A DNA stretch of 64,000 nucleotides from Gloeocapsopsis crepidinum LEGE 06123 (GTDB taxonomy: Bacteria > Cyanobacteriota > Cyanobacteriia > Cyanobacteriales > Chroococcidiopsidaceae). Made by a program: the position numbers and the translations under genes. Positions 54,659 through 64,000 of this stretch are shown here, piece after piece. A model generated the notes under the pieces. That model was not told the DNA's origin and did no database searches. It saw nothing but the letters and a program-made list of their open reading frames with translations. How positions within the stretch are numbered: position 1 is the stretch's first letter; each line of letters begins with the position of its first letter. The stretch spans positions 1-64,000 of the forward strand of contig NZ_JADEWN010000005.1 of NCBI RefSeq assembly GCF_015207655.1, read 5' to 3'.

Positions 54659-55995
54659 TACTCTCTCCTTGAATTATGGTCACGCATTAATCGCGCGATA
54701 AATAATAACGGTACACCAGCTAGCAAAACTGCGACACCTACTAACGCCCCAACTCCGGTGTAAGCCAAGCTGGATTGCAGCATATAAGCACAGAACACAC
54801 AAAACAATAGCGGAATTAATGGATACAGTGGAACGCGAAATGGACGGATAACATCGCGATCGCGCCTTCGTAAAACAAACAGCGACACGCCCGTCAGTAA
54901 GAAAAAGAACCAAAAGACAGGGGCGGTGTAGTCTACCATTGTTTCAAACCCATTACGGGTAATTGTGCCAAGTAGCACAAGTAATAATGCGATCGCTCCC
55001 TGTACAAGTAATGCTGCGGCTGGTGTACTTCCCTGCGTTCTCCATTGTCCTAAAAAGCGAAATAGCGAAAAATCTCGTCCTAAAGCATAGTTTGTCCTAG
55101 CCCCCGTAAAAATGGTTGCATTAGTAGAACACAAAGTTGTCACAACAACAAGCAAGCTAATAAACACTGCCCCAGGTTCACCCACCGCTTGACGCATCAA
55201 CTGGGCAGCTAATGCTTCAGATTCTGCCATACCTGCCAAACCTAACCCCCGCAAGAAAGCTAGGTTAACTAACAAGTAAATTGTCGTAATAATGCCAATA
55301 CTCCACAACAGCGATCGCACCATATTTTGTTGTACATTGCGTAATTCAGCAGAAATATACGCAGCTTCGTTCCAACCTCCGTAAGTTAACAACACAAACA
55401 CCATTGCTAAACCAAAATTTCCTGGAGATGTTGTTGCAGGCGCTGTTGAGATTGCTGCGGGTGTAGCAAAGGCAAGTCCAAAGAAAATGAGTAAAATTAA
55501 GCCGAGGACTTGGGCTGCTGCTAACCAATTTTGCGTCCATTTCCCAAGTCGTACGCCAAGAATATTTAAACCAGTTAGTAAGGCGATCGCCACAGATGCA
55601 TAAATTGAAGCAGAATAGGTTCCCAAACGCCATAATTGCGAGGCATAGTCACCGAACACAAATGCCAACAGTACAATCGAACCTGTCTGAATAACTGCTA
55701 ACCGCGCCCAAGCAAATAGAAAAGCAAGACTACTACCAAAAGCACGTTGTAAGTAGTAATAGTTACCACCTGGATGAGGATACGTTGTTGCGAGTTCCGC
55801 GTAGCATAAAGCACCAATTATGGATACTCCACCGCCCAACAACCATGTCAGCAGCGCCATAGTGCTATTACTTGCATTACCAGCGACAAGAGAAGGTGTT
55901 TCAAAAATCCCTGCACCGATGACAACACCGACAATGAGCGCAACTGCATCCCATACTAACAGTGTCGGTTTCATCGTATTGACTGAACTACCCAT
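54658..55995 (-). CDS. APC-family amino acid permease
   Basis: 445 aa, twelve membrane helices. The helix-1 binding segment VGVVIGAGIFETPSLVAG and the helix-6 type LLTYGGWNEAAYISAELR are typical for the APC superfamily (LAT-like branch). It takes up or exchanges amino acids at the plasma membrane. It is the first gene of a two-gene unit with the lipoprotein methyltransferase (one-base overlap), a pairing I cannot explain by known pathways. Confidence 0.88.
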   Translation of the reverse strand: MGSSVNTMKPTLLVWDAVALIVGVVIGAGIFETPSLVAGNASNSTMALLTWLLGGGVSIIGALCYAELATTYPHPGGNYYYLQRAFGSSLAFLFAWARLAVIQTGSIVLLAFVFGDYASQLWRLGTYSASIYASVAIALLTGLNILGVRLGKWTQNWLAAAQVLGLILLIFFGLAFATPAAISTAPATTSPGNFGLAMVFVLLTYGGWNEAAYISAELRNVQQNMVRSLLWSIGIITTIYLLVNLAFLRGLGLAGMAESEALAAQLMRQAVGEPGAVFISLLVVVTTLCSTNATIFTGARTNYALGRDFSLFRFLGQWRTQGSTPAAALLVQGAIALLLVLLGTITRNGFETMVDYTAPVFWFFFLLTGVSLFVLRRRDRDVIRPFRVPLYPLIPLLFCVFCAYMLQSSLAYTGVGALVGVAVLLAGVPLLFIARLMRDHNSRRE

Positions 55996-56162
55996 AGTTG
56001 TTATGAAGTGATTAGCAGATTTGCTTTACAGTGTATTCCTCATATCCCTACCGCAAGCAAAGCGGTATTAAGTCATTTGTGTTTGTCCTGAGTTGATGAG
56101 AAATTTGATGACGCTAAACAGTAATCGGTCTATGGTAGTATATCTTGCCTGCAATAACAGCA

Positions 56163-57392
<1,230 letters not shown>

Positions 57393-57396
<4 letters not shown>

Positions 57397-57845
57397 AATG
57401 GACAAGCACCATCATCGTCACTTTCTGCATCCCATCTTGCCGAAAAGACTTGATCCATCATAACTTCAAGAGCTGTTTCATTAAAATTCCGTGAAGCTCG
57501 TTCTTGCATAGGAGTAGACAACGGAATCAAGCGCAAGCATCGGCTATCTTGGATTAAATCAAAATAAGTTTCTTGCTGTGGTGACTGTTGCAATTCTACA
57601 TAATCAAAACTATAAACGTTTAGATATAGGGCTTGATTGGCTACAATTGTAGACTGACTGGGGTTAGCAATCACCTCTACCACATCTCCTTCACCTTCGC
57701 TTTGTATTTTACCTTCCTGAATATGCAAATAGCGGACGCGACCTAAATCAGCCAGCAGTCTCCGCATATCTATCTTGTTGACGACTATACCAGTGTGAAT
57801 AATGCACGGTGCTGGCAACCCAGAGTCGGAGCTATGGTGATTCAT
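57393..57845 (-). CDS. Conserved cyanobacterial hypothetical protein
   Basis: 150 aa from the ATG at 57845; a TTG at 57866 is in frame but less likely. Soluble, no signal peptide. It starts MNHHSSDSGLPAPCIIHTGI and ends with an acidic stretch and DDDGACPF. I recognise no domain, though the sequence looks strand-rich and globular. It lies upstream of tgt on the same strand with about 110 bases of repeat between. Confidence 0.7.
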
Positions 57846-58220
57846 AATCAAACAGCCTTTTAGCAATTACAGAGAATACAAACGAAAGGGGAAGTGCTTC
57901 CCTGAACAAGTAGTGTACTAGTTAAATAACTTTCTGCTGACGCTATACATTGAGATACTTATGAATTCTATATAGATTAGGCGTAGATTGTGTCCTTGGT
58001 TGAAATATTTTAAGAACAAACTACCTCTAAAAATGTAAGTTGGCAGATAAATAAGGTAGAAGCTCAGTTAGAGAGGCATAGAAAAGGTAAGATGACAGAA
58101 AGAACAGACAATTAATGCTCTGTCCCTGTCAATCTTATCTCAAGTTTTGTGCAGCGATCCTGCTGCTGATGTCTGATTTTTTATTTATTTTTCTGCAATT
58201 TGTTTTGATGGATAGCTGCG
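57846..58220. other. Divergent spacer before cobS
   Basis: About 375 bases without a gene. I looked for a cobalamin riboswitch, as cobS is a B12 gene, but saw no B12 box. Promoters for both flanking genes must lie here. Confidence 0.4.
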
Positions 58221-58988
58221 GTGGATAAACAATGGTGGAATCAACTACGGTTTGATTTAGCAGCTGCCTTCGTTTTTTATACTTGTCTTCCTATACCTTT
58301 TGCGACGACGCTAGAGTTCTGTCGTGTATCTCGATATGTAGCGCTAGTAGGGCTAGTTATTGGGGGAGTTTTAGGACTCTTGGATACAGGATTGAACCTT
58401 GTCGGCATACCTATGCTCACACGTAGTGTATTAGTTATCATCAGCTGGATTGCTCTGACTGGTGGACTCCACTTAGATGGGGCAATGGATACTGCTGATG
58501 GGCTAGCTGTACAAGATCCGCAAAAAAGGTTACAGGTGATGGCAGATAGTGCTACCGGAGCATTTGGGGCTATGGCAGCGATCGCCTTATTATTTCTAAA
58601 AATTGCGGCGTTGAGTGAGATCAGTTCTGATCGTTGGTTCGCATTGATGGCTGCGTGTGGTTGGGGACGCTGGGGACAGCAAATTGCGATCGCCCGCTAT
58701 TCTTACTTAAAACCAACAGGTAAAGGTGCTTTTCATAAAGCTGCTTTGCACCCACGCGACATTTTACTGGCATTGTCGTTGTTACTGGGGTTGAGTAGCT
58801 TTAGAATCTTGCTTCACAATGAGGTCATGAGTAGTGTATTGATAGCACTCAGTGGAAGTGCGATCGCTTTTCTGACAGGTGCTTGGTTCAATCACAAACT
58901 CGGTGGTCATACCGGAGATACCTACGGTGCAGTCGTAGAATGGACAGAAGCATTATTACTGTGTGTACTAACAGTACTACAACACTAA
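58221..58988 (+). CDS. cobS: Adenosylcobinamide-GDP ribazoletransferase (cobalamin synthase)
   Basis: 255 aa from a GTG start. About six membrane helices. The active-site segment [17 protein letters not shown] (about residue 77) holds the conserved Asp residues that bind metal and nucleotide, and GHTGDTYGA (about 230) is the second conserved block. It joins alpha-ribazole to adenosylcobinamide-GDP, a late step of B12 (here probably pseudocobalamin) synthesis at the membrane. It stands alone. Confidence 0.94.
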   Translation: MDKQWWNQLRFDLAAAFVFYTCLPIPFATTLEFCRVSRYVALVGLVIGGVLGLLDTGLNLVGIPMLTRSVLVIISWIALTGGLHLDGAMDTADGLAVQDPQKRLQVMADSATGAFGAMAAIALLFLKIAALSEISSDRWFALMAACGWGRWGQQIAIARYSYLKPTGKGAFHKAALHPRDILLALSLLLGLSSFRILLHNEVMSSVLIALSGSAIAFLTGAWFNHKLGGHTGDTYGAVVEWTEALLLCVLTVLQH

Positions 58989-58999
58989 AAAGCATTATG

Positions 59000-59104
59000 A
59001 GTTATAAATGTTGAATGTTGAGTTGAAGACAGTTCTTTTATTTCAAAACGTGCTAACGCACCGCTACGCTAACAAAACTCATAATTCAAAACTCAAAACT
59101 CATC
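59000..59104. repeat. Dispersed repeat after cobS with the inverted 27-base element
   Basis: ATTCAAAACTCAAAACTCAT-type sequence flanks the element at 59047-59073, which is the exact reverse complement of 36076-36102. The flanks match too (TTCAAAACG before, AACAAA after). Confidence 0.8.
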
Positions 59105-59564
59105 AAATCGGTCGTAATCGCGTCACTCGCAGTGTAAATGCTCCCCCACCAGTTTCACCAAATGAACGGACACGAACAATGTAATTTCCAGTTTGTGTAA
59201 TCCGAGTAAAGAGTAAAGAATTTGTCGTACCATCAGGACCATCGTCATTTTCTGCAAGCGTAGCGCCTTCAGGTGACATTAAGGCAACAATGGTATCAAA
59301 TTGATCTGAAACTAAATCAATCGCGATATTATCACCTTGGTTGAATCTTACTAAGTAATCGCGGGCAAATCCGCCATCTCCTGTAGGAATATCTCGTTCT
59401 GAGAGCGTATCAGAAACTTGATTACTAGAAGGCAAAGGAATAGGATTGTATAACGAAGTTGTTTGTTGAGCGATCGCTGAGGGAACAAAACTTGTTCCCA
59501 CTGCTAGCAACGTCAAGGGAAGCACTATCCGGCTCAACCTTGTTGCACAAGCTTTTATTATCAT
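59103..59564 (-). CDS. Secreted PPC-domain protein
   Basis: 153 aa. Signal peptide about residues 1-32 (LPLTLLAVGTSFVPSAIAQ). The rest is one bacterial pre-peptidase C-terminal (PPC) domain: DYLVRFNQGDNIAIDLVSDQ, SPEGATLAENDDGPDG and TGNYIVRVRSF. PPC domains usually sit on secreted proteases; here it stands alone, so it may be a binding or carrier module. It is exported. Confidence 0.85.
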   Translation of the reverse strand: MIIKACATRLSRIVLPLTLLAVGTSFVPSAIAQQTTSLYNPIPLPSSNQVSDTLSERDIPTGDGGFARDYLVRFNQGDNIAIDLVSDQFDTIVALMSPEGATLAENDDGPDGTTNSLLFTRITQTGNYIVRVRSFGETGGGAFTLRVTRLRPI

Positions 59565-59705
59565 TTAGCGCAGTATTCCGGCAAAACGGCTTAGGTGGGT
59601 TTATTGTAAGTAGCGTTTTCATACATTGCCCATGCTTTCATTAATTTGCTGCATGGCACAAACGTAGAGAATAAAGGTTAATCAGGAGAAATGACATATT
59701 AAACT

Positions 59706-60404
59706 TTACATTACTTTGTTCTCACTTTTATCATTGAGAATATTTCTACTAGGAGTGGCGATTGCAACGACACCATACACAGATATTCCTTGTTTTTGTA
59801 AAGTTTGAACCGCTGAACGTACTGTTGCTCCAGTAGTATAAATATCATCTAGCAATAGAACTCGATATTTTGGACGTTGGCGCTGAAATTCTGTTCCTAG
59901 TGAAAATGCTGTTGCTAAATTTTGTTCTCTTTCTGATGCAGATAAGCTAAATTGTGCCTCTGTTGCTTTGATTCGTTTTAAACCCTGCGATCGCAAAGCG
60001 AATCCAGTAAAATCGCAAAAACTCTCTGCTAGTAGTTCAGCTTGGTTGTAGCCCCGCTTTTTCAACTTGTCGGCGTGTAATGGTACAGGAACAACAACTA
60101 ATTTTTTGTCAAGTTGCGAAGTGAGCCATGCTTGTGCTAACCATTGACCCAGTGGCTTGGCAATTTGATGCTGATTGTTGTACTTCAAAGCAGCGATCGC
60201 ACTTTTGAGTGTACCTCTATAGTCTCCCCAAGCAAAAACTGGTAATTCTTGCTGGAAATAGTGATGATTAGTAAGTTTGCAGCGTTGCAGCTGTCTATGA
60301 CAGTCTTGACAAAATTCTTGTGGAGTAGGACGCTGGCAAAGTGGGCAGTGAGATTGCAGAAATAACTTGAGTAAGCCTTGCAAATTCAGCGTCCGATTTG
60401 GCAT
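59706..60404 (-). CDS. ComF-family protein
   Basis: 232 aa. An N-terminal zinc ribbon (CPLCQRP and FCQDCHRQL, about residues 17-40) is followed by a phosphoribosyltransferase-like domain with the PRPP loop VLLLDDIYTTGATVRS (about 183). ComF proteins take part in natural transformation, aiding ssDNA handling after uptake. Many cyanobacteria are naturally competent. Full-length, with no frameshift. Confidence 0.9.
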   Translation of the reverse strand: MPNRTLNLQGLLKLFLQSHCPLCQRPTPQEFCQDCHRQLQRCKLTNHHYFQQELPVFAWGDYRGTLKSAIAALKYNNQHQIAKPLGQWLAQAWLTSQLDKKLVVVPVPLHADKLKKRGYNQAELLAESFCDFTGFALRSQGLKRIKATEAQFSLSASEREQNLATAFSLGTEFQRQRPKYRVLLLDDIYTTGATVRSAVQTLQKQGISVYGVVAIATPSRNILNDKSENKVM

Positions 60405-60585
60405 CTGTGCCTACTAGTATTTCAAAATGAGTCGTTCCCAGTTTTAGCAAAATACCAGCTATGTAGTGTAGCTCAGATCACATACCTGATTCGTGTTAGT
60501 GGCATCAAGATGCAGCAAAGGTGCAGAAGAAAACAGATAACTGCGTTAGCGTAACGGGGTGTAGCCCATTACGAATCAAATTCAT

Positions 60586-60819
60586 CTAAGTTGTGTAATG
60601 AGATTCTAACCAATCGCGTTCTTCTTCGGATGGTAGATAAGTGTAAAGACGTGCCTTGTGTGCATACTGATCTTTATAAGCAGGCTCGCTACGCTGTAGA
60701 TAAAATTCCGACTTGTAAATCATCCAAGATCCGATCCTTTGACATAGGGCTTGCAGCAATTGCCACAACTCTGCTGCACTGCTCGTTTTATTTTTGGGTG
60801 AATACTGTTTGCTGCTCAT
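60586..60819 (-). CDS. Small conserved protein of unknown function
   Basis: 77 aa. It starts MSSKQYSPKNKTSSAAELWQ, has a hydrophobic-aromatic centre (LCQRIGSWMIYKSEFYLQRS) and ends EEERDWLESHYTT. The central part may lie at a membrane surface. Similar small proteins occur in cyanobacteria, but I know of no function. It is the least certain of the called genes on this strand. Confidence 0.55.
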   Translation of the reverse strand: MSSKQYSPKNKTSSAAELWQLLQALCQRIGSWMIYKSEFYLQRSEPAYKDQYAHKARLYTYLPSEEERDWLESHYTT

Positions 60820-60940
60820 ACTATACTATTTTTTCTGTAGTGAAATATACTTTTGAATATATTTCTATGATAATTCAAGTTGCATAGACAACAATTTACC
60901 CATTTGAGCGATTCTGATTGACTTTCAATTGGTGCGTGAG

Positions 60941-61858
60941 TTATTTATCATCACTGGGTTTGTGATATTGATGCCAATGTTGAGCAATATCAATGCGGCG
61001 ACAGAGCCAGACGCGATCGCGTTGCTGCACGTAATCTAGAAAACGAGCTAGGGCAGCTGCACGTCCAGGTCGTCCTGCTAAGCGGCAATGTAATCCTACA
61101 TTCATCATTTTGGGTGCAGTTTCGCCTTCGGCATACAAAACATCAAAGGCATCGCGGAGATAGGCAAAAAACTGATCGCCTGAGTTAAAACCTTGAGTTG
61201 TGGCGAAGCGCATATCATTATTATCCAAGGTGTATGGAATGACAAGATGAGGTTTACCGTAGTCTTGTATCCAGTAAGGCAAGTCATCTGCATAGCTGTC
61301 TGAGTCGTAGAGAAAGCCACCTTCTTCTACCACCAATCGGCGTGTATGAGCACTCGTGCGACCAGTGTACCAACCTAGAGGACGACTGCCTGTCACTTGT
61401 GTATGAATAGCGATCGCTTTGTGTAGATGTTCGCGTTCTTCTGCTTCACCAAAATACTTATAATCAATCCAACGCCAGCCATGACTGGCAATTTCCCAAT
61501 CAGCTTCGCGCATTGCTGCAACTGCTTCTGGGTTGCGCTCTAGTGCCATTGCAATTCCATAGACAGTAACCGGAATTCTGCGTTCAGTAAAAATTCGATG
61601 CAGTCGCCAGAAGCCAGCCCGACTGCCATACTCATAGACTGACTCCATATTCATGTGTCGCAACCCCATTAAAGGAACTGCGCCAACAATTTCTGATAGG
61701 AATGTTTCTGATGCTTGATCGCCGTGTAAGATGCAAGTTTCTCCCCCTTCTTCGTAGTTAATCACAAACTGTACGGCAACCCGTGCTTGGTTTTGCCATT
61801 GGGGATGTGGTGGCTTGCGCCCGTAACCAATCATGTCGCGAGGATAATCTGCTGGCAT
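60941..61858 (-). CDS. puuE: Allantoinase-type polysaccharide deacetylase-family protein (PuuE)
   Basis: 305 aa. NodB-like fold of the PuuE type: VAVQFVINYEEGGE (first acidic metal site), ASHGWRWIDY (His motif) and GWYTGRTSAHTR (substrate Arg region), then the NVGLHCRLAGRPGRA block (His). PuuE enzymes hydrolyse allantoin to allantoate without the metal pair of classical allantoinase, in purine breakdown. No uricase or allantoicase gene adjoins. Cytoplasmic. Start ATG at 61858. Confidence 0.85.
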   Translation of the reverse strand: MPADYPRDMIGYGRKPPHPQWQNQARVAVQFVINYEEGGETCILHGDQASETFLSEIVGAVPLMGLRHMNMESVYEYGSRAGFWRLHRIFTERRIPVTVYGIAMALERNPEAVAAMREADWEIASHGWRWIDYKYFGEAEEREHLHKAIAIHTQVTGSRPLGWYTGRTSAHTRRLVVEEGGFLYDSDSYADDLPYWIQDYGKPHLVIPYTLDNNDMRFATTQGFNSGDQFFAYLRDAFDVLYAEGETAPKMMNVGLHCRLAGRPGRAAALARFLDYVQQRDRVWLCRRIDIAQHWHQYHKPSDDK

Positions 61859-62111
61859 TCTCGTTGTGTTGTGTTTTGTGTCGTTGCAATTTTCGATATT
61901 TCAACTTAGCCGGTTCCGTTCTAGGTTGGGCAATGAGTATTCTTAATTTAATTACGAATTACCAATTAATATCAGTACGTTTAATTAGTAACAGTTTTAA
62001 AATTTACTTTATGGCAAATTTACTGTGGATTACTGGCTATACACAGTAACAACTTTGTTTTGCAAAGTATAAACCAAGCGTTACGATATACGAAGCTCGA
62101 ATCAGGACACT

Positions 62112-62603
62112 ATGGACTACAGCCACATTCAATTTTGCGATAGTTCTATTTCGATAGATGGTCATTGCCAATCGCCGCTTAATCTCCACCAACTACACAA
62201 TTTATTTCAGGTGGCAGCTTTTTGGGCGCAAGATCGCAGTCTTGAAGATTTGAGTATTGCCATTAGTAATAGTAAACCAGTGATTAGTGTCTGGGATGGC
62301 GAAAAACTGATTGGTTTTGCTAGAGCAACTTCAGATGGTGTTTATCGTGCAACAATTTGGGATGTTGTGATTCACCCTGACTATCGAGGTGCTGGGCTAG
62401 GGCGTAAGTTAGTAGAAAGTGTTTTAACTCATCCACACATGAATCGAGTAGAACGCGTTTACTTGATGACAACTCACCAGCAGAGCTTTTACGAACGAAT
62501 TGGTTTTGAGTGTAATTCTAGTACTACGATGGTGCTGTACAACCAACCAAAGTTAGGTTTCCCTACTCAGGAAATTCAGCTTCAGGAATTACCAGGGGGA
62601 TAG
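62112..62603 (+). CDS. GNAT acetyltransferase, plastid-type Ycf52/SNAT-like
   Basis: 163 aa. The acetyl-CoA motif YRGAGLGRKLVESVL (about residue 95) is preceded by ATIWDVVIHPD and followed by FYERIGFECN. The full pattern (VISVWDGEKLIGFARATSDG) matches the cyanobacterial and plastid group that includes Ycf52 and serotonin N-acetyltransferase. These acetylate arylalkylamines or protein N-termini. Its last 41 bases overlap the convergent kinase-like gene (62563-62603), an unusually long coding overlap. Confidence 0.85.
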   Translation: MDYSHIQFCDSSISIDGHCQSPLNLHQLHNLFQVAAFWAQDRSLEDLSIAISNSKPVISVWDGEKLIGFARATSDGVYRATIWDVVIHPDYRGAGLGRKLVESVLTHPHMNRVERVYLMTTHQQSFYERIGFECNSSTTMVLYNQPKLGFPTQEIQLQELPGG

Positions 62604-63501
62604 AAATTTGAATCCGCGTTAGTGGCTCAATATCTGTTGCAGGGGAAACGGGTAAAAAGCTGAGACTAGCTTGCATAAGTTCCAATACTGTCTGATTCAG
62701 CAGTAGCTTGAATCCAGGAGAAAGAGTTTCTTCTCGCGGTAAGCTTATTCGCTGATCGAGGTGCATTGCATCTAATGATTCAGACCAAGTGTCGATTGGT
62801 AATGGCACATCGAAGGAAATGTAAGCTATTTCAGCATTTGGGATGAGTTGAGATGATATGACAATGCTGCCTGCTTCCATTATTTGGATACAAGTTTCCA
62901 CTAAGTTTAACAGCACAAAGCGCAACCACTGTGGATCTGCCAAAATATAAGTTTCAGGATCAAGGGATGATATTTGAAGTTTAATATTACGATTGGCTGC
63001 TAAAGTCTGTGTAAGATGCTCAATTTCCTTAAGTGCAGCAGTTAACTGCAAAGGCTGAATTTCTAAAGTGTCTTTGTTATTCGCAATGCGGGCAACATCA
63101 AGAATTTCGTCAAGTAACTCGACGAGTTTAAATGCCATCTGCTGGGCTTGAGCAACAAACTCGCGCTCTTCAGCAGGGTTATCGCATAAATCAGACAAAA
63201 TCAGCTGATGTAATCCAATTAAACTATTTAATGGCGATCGCAGTTCGTGAGCAGTACGTACTAAAAAGCCAGCTTTGAACTGACTAAGTTCTTGAGCAAG
63301 CTGATATGCTAACTGAGTTTGCCGTAGTTGTTTTAATACTGATTCAGTAGCCGTCTGAGTCGGCACTGTTGATGAAAGCTGCTGATGCTTTTTGACTAAC
63401 TTCTCTTCATTAACCGATTTTTTGACACGTTGCGTAACTTTGTGACTTCCCAGCCCTAACCCTAGCCCTGTTGCTAGATATACCCAATTAATCCAGCTCA
63501 T
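62563..63501 (-). CDS. Histidine-kinase-like protein with a degenerate ATPase domain
   Basis: 312 aa. A short N-terminal hydrophobic stretch (about residues 4-17) and a charged coiled-coil linker lead to a HisKA domain with the H-box RTAHELRSPLNSL (about residue 85). The following HATPase region keeps the start of the N-box (FVLLNLVETC) but lacks its second Asn, and no DxGxG or GxGxG boxes are visible (ISFDVPLPID instead). It therefore probably cannot bind ATP and may be a phosphorelay or pseudokinase partner. Its end overlaps the GNAT gene by 41 bases. Confidence 0.8.
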   Translation of the reverse strand: MSWINWVYLATGLGLGLGSHKVTQRVKKSVNEEKLVKKHQQLSSTVPTQTATESVLKQLRQTQLAYQLAQELSQFKAGFLVRTAHELRSPLNSLIGLHQLILSDLCDNPAEEREFVAQAQQMAFKLVELLDEILDVARIANNKDTLEIQPLQLTAALKEIEHLTQTLAANRNIKLQISSLDPETYILADPQWLRFVLLNLVETCIQIMEAGSIVISSQLIPNAEIAYISFDVPLPIDTWSESLDAMHLDQRISLPREETLSPGFKLLLNQTVLELMQASLSFLPVSPATDIEPLTRIQISIPLVIPEAEFPE

Positions 63502-63517
63502 TCTTTTTTATACAAGC

Positions 63518-64000
63518 TTAAACTTTTAACTCTACCGCTCCTTGCCGCAAAATCTCCCAACTTCTACCTGTCCATTTTGCCACAGTAGAAGGAGCACCGA
63601 TATTACTATTTTCTGCAATGTCTGATTGTGAGAGCGTCATGACATCAGGAAACTGCGCAGCAATTTCTGCCATTGTTTGCAACGGCGGTTGACCTGATAA
63701 GTTAGCACTTGTTGTCGCTAAAGGACCTGTTTGTGCCAAAATGCTTTGCGCGATCGCGTTGGCGGGCACTCGTAATCCAATCGTACTAGGGTCAGTGGGA
63801 TTAACCTGTTTAGGTACGCGTGTTGATGCAGGCAGCACAAGCGTTAATGCTCCAGGCCAGTATAATTCAGCGATTTGCTGCCATTGCGTTTTTCCGTCGC
63901 TTTCAGTAACGAAACCCCAAAGATCGCTTGCCTGGGCACCCATGAGAATTAATGGTTTATCTTGACTGCGTTGCTTGAATGTAAAAATTAAATCTGCTTT
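63518..64000 (-). CDS. Sua5/YciO/YrdC-family protein, partial (5-prime part beyond the window)
   Basis: The frame is open to the window edge at 64000, and the visible 160 residues lack the N-terminus. Present are KADLIFTFKQRSQDKPLILM, the WPGALTLVLPA block, STIGLRVPAN and PLATTSANLSGQPP, which form the threonylcarbamoyl-AMP-synthase fold. Sua5/YrdC makes the t6A37 precursor of tRNA. An internal ATG at 63943 (MGAQASD) is not the true start. It lies 16 bases upstream of the histidine-kinase-like gene on the same strand. Confidence 0.92.
   Translation of the reverse strand, partial: KADLIFTFKQRSQDKPLILMGAQASDLWGFVTESDGKTQWQQIAELYWPGALTLVLPASTRVPKQVNPTDPSTIGLRVPANAIAQSILAQTGPLATTSANLSGQPPLQTMAEIAAQFPDVMTLSQSDIAENSNIGAPSTVAKWTGRSWEILRQGAVELKV

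Noticed and set aside
57880-58220. Cobalamin riboswitch before cobS
   Set aside because: No B12 box or matching stem pattern is visible in the spacer.
60591-60887. Open frame of 98 codons on the plus strand opposite the small gene at 60586-60819
   Set aside because: Its product is Cys-rich and irregular, while the minus-strand product has the composition of a real small protein; only one is likely to be expressed.

Overview
The window is chromosomal DNA of a cyanobacterium. The palindrome GCGATCGC (HIP1) recurs in genes and spacers, and the gene content is photosynthetic: ndhC-ndhK-ndhJ, rubA-ycf48-psbE-psbF-psbL-psbJ, psaI, psbK, ycf20, two high-light-inducible genes and kaiABC. A KaiA reduced to its C-terminal domain, a plant-type glycerate kinase and many dispersed short repeats fit a lineage near Nostocales or Chroococcidiopsidales better than Synechococcus or Prochlorococcus. 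That placement is inference; no rRNA gene is present.

Layout. 1-71 is the start of an IS630-type transposase cut by the window edge. 0.8-10.6 kb holds four tandem paralogues of a secreted parallel beta-helix protein, each with a spacer of about 0.75-1.1 kb in front; the third copy is a mosaic of the second and fourth. 10.8-15.8 kb is a photosynthesis block: ndhCKJ leftward, rubA-ycf48 and psbEFLJ rightward, psaI facing them. 16-23.2 kb holds housekeeping genes and the principal sigma factor SigA behind a long leader. 23.4-29.8 kb holds two hli genes, an ABC ATPase, glycerate kinase, Ycf20 and an ArnT-like glycosyltransferase. 29.8-36.0 kb is the circadian locus: a large CBS/PAS hybrid histidine kinase with degenerate receivers, divergent from kaiA-kaiB-kaiC. 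36.2-49.9 kb mixes an ABC-F ATPase, leuC, a DUF433/DUF5615 toxin-antitoxin pair, an aspartic-protease pair, transporters, a VanY-type peptidase, PBP2 and a TPR protein. 50.3-64 kb holds a GST, psbK, a two-gene unit resembling a nuclease plus a phosphoribosyltransferase, a lipoprotein methyltransferase coupled to an amino-acid permease, tgt, cobS, comF, an allantoinase-type deacetylase, a Ycf52/SNAT-like acetyltransferase, a degenerate histidine kinase and the partial gene of a Sua5/YrdC protein.

How the genes work together. RubA and Ycf48 assist photosystem assembly and sit directly before the cytochrome b559 operon. KaiABC form the clock, and the neighbouring kinase is a candidate input or output partner. 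The best candidates for something new are the nuclease/PRTase-like pair at 51.9-53.5 kb, which contains no HIP1 site, the gene-converting beta-helix array with its hairpin-bearing leaders, and dispersed G+C-rich repeats that appear to have inserted in frame into two genes.
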